A stretch of 14,263 bases of DNA. Origin: Spirochaetaceae bacterium. GTDB taxonomy: Bacteria > Spirochaetota > Spirochaetia > Treponematales > Breznakiellaceae. The translations under genes and the position numbers were made by a program. How positions within the stretch are numbered: the stretch's first letter is position 1; the number at the start of each line of letters is the position of its first letter. Positions 14,059 through 14,263 of the stretch are shown in pieces. The notes under the pieces are model-generated. The model ran no database searches. It had not been told where the DNA came from and saw only the letters and a list, made by a program, of their open reading frames with translations. The DNA lies in NCBI GenBank assembly GCA_031284085.1, contig JAITAM010000008.1:1-14263 (forward strand). Reading direction: 5' to 3'.

Positions 14059-14181
14059 TACGGCTTTTCGCCTGACAGGCACGCCAGCGTGTTTCTAAGG
14101 TTCCGGTGTTGGCGTGAAAGACGGCGTACGGCTTTTCGCCTGACAGAAGCGAGTCGAGGGACGACAGGCCGTGCCTATGTC
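14059..14181 (+). repeat. Extragenic element, copy C, with an extra truncated core in tandem
   Basis: TACGGCTTTTCGCCTGACAG occurs exactly at 14059-14078 and again at 14127-14146, 68 bp apart. Between them is the hairpin CACGC-CA-GCGTG (14080-14091) and the linker shared with copies A and B. After the second core comes an imperfect palindrome, GACAGGC (14163-14169) with GCCTATGTC (14173-14181). The element fills most of the gap between the fucosidase and the next gene. Confidence 0.55.
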
Positions 14182-14210
14182 TTGCGTAAATATAAAAGTG
14201 CGAGTACAAT
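14182..14210 (+). promoter_or_regulatory. Probable promoter of the gene starting at 14223
   Basis: TTGCGT (14182-14187), 17 bases, TACAAT (14205-14210). The start of transcription would be about five bases before ATG 14223. The -35 is weak. Confidence 0.4.
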
Positions 14211-14222
14211 ACTACTAATCTT

Positions 14223-14263
14223 ATGAAAGTCTATTCGTTTCCCCATGGCGGGATAGATTTTGA
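14223..14263 (+). CDS. Start of a gene cut by the window end
   Basis: Thirteen full codons are visible, MKVYSFPHGGIDF, and the frame is open at the window edge. The opening Phe-x-x-Gly-Gly-Ile resembles the very start of RnfC-type SLBB electron-transport proteins, but this is far too short to assign. No Shine-Dalgarno is present; the promoter just upstream suggests a near-leaderless mRNA, like the NfnA-like gene. It is divergent from the fucosidase. Confidence 0.45.
   Translation, partial: MKVYSFPHGGIDF

Noticed and set aside
1..14263. CRISPR array, prophage or complete insertion sequence
   Set aside because: No regularly spaced identical repeats, no phage structural or integrase genes, and no intact transposase are present. 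The repeats seen are few, imperfect and dispersed.

Overview
The window looks like chromosomal DNA of a spirochaete, most likely a host-associated Treponema. The reasons are the yajC-secD-secF order with a 420-residue SecF, the divergent CYTH / LysM pair, a RodZ-like gene behind a LolA-like gene, a GH29 fucosidase, and CCA-less tRNA. This is inferred from gene content and protein style; no database was searched.

Layout. Positions 48-3544 (+) hold the Sec accessory operon yajC, secD, secF, with a structured 105-base leader between yajC and secD. At 3560-4919 a CYTH protein (-) and a secreted LysM / degenerate-LytM protein (+) are divergent. At 5171-6931 (-) two CUT1 sugar ABC permeases lie behind a near-consensus promoter, with no binding protein or ATPase beside them. 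Positions 7032-8644 are about 1.6 kb without a convincing intact gene, rich in inverted repeats and probably decayed. At 8645-10271 a small heat-shock protein (-) and an NfnA/PyrK-like flavoprotein (+) are divergent. At 10275-12267 (-) there is a CAU-anticodon tRNA, a RodZ-like membrane protein and a LolA-like periplasmic protein. At 12531-14006 (-) lies a cytoplasmic alpha-L-fucosidase. The last 41 bases start another plus-strand gene.

How the parts relate. YajC-SecDF drives protein export; the LysM/LytM, RodZ-like and LolA-like proteins belong to cell-envelope building. The two permeases and the fucosidase are sugar-use genes but are not one operon here.

Most notable. (1) A three-copy extragenic element, about 70-110 bp, all copies in the same orientation: a hairpin, a conserved linker, a core like CGGCTTTTCGCCTGACAGAAG, then a second palindrome. 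Two copies flank the fucosidase gene as direct repeats, and one hairpin shows a compensatory C-G to A-T change between copies. (2) Several genes without a Shine-Dalgarno sequence have a sigma70-like promoter placed so that the mRNA would be leaderless or nearly so. (3) The secD leader hairpin would bring a strong distant Shine-Dalgarno next to the start codon. (4) The tRNA promoter -35 is embedded in the rodZ terminator.
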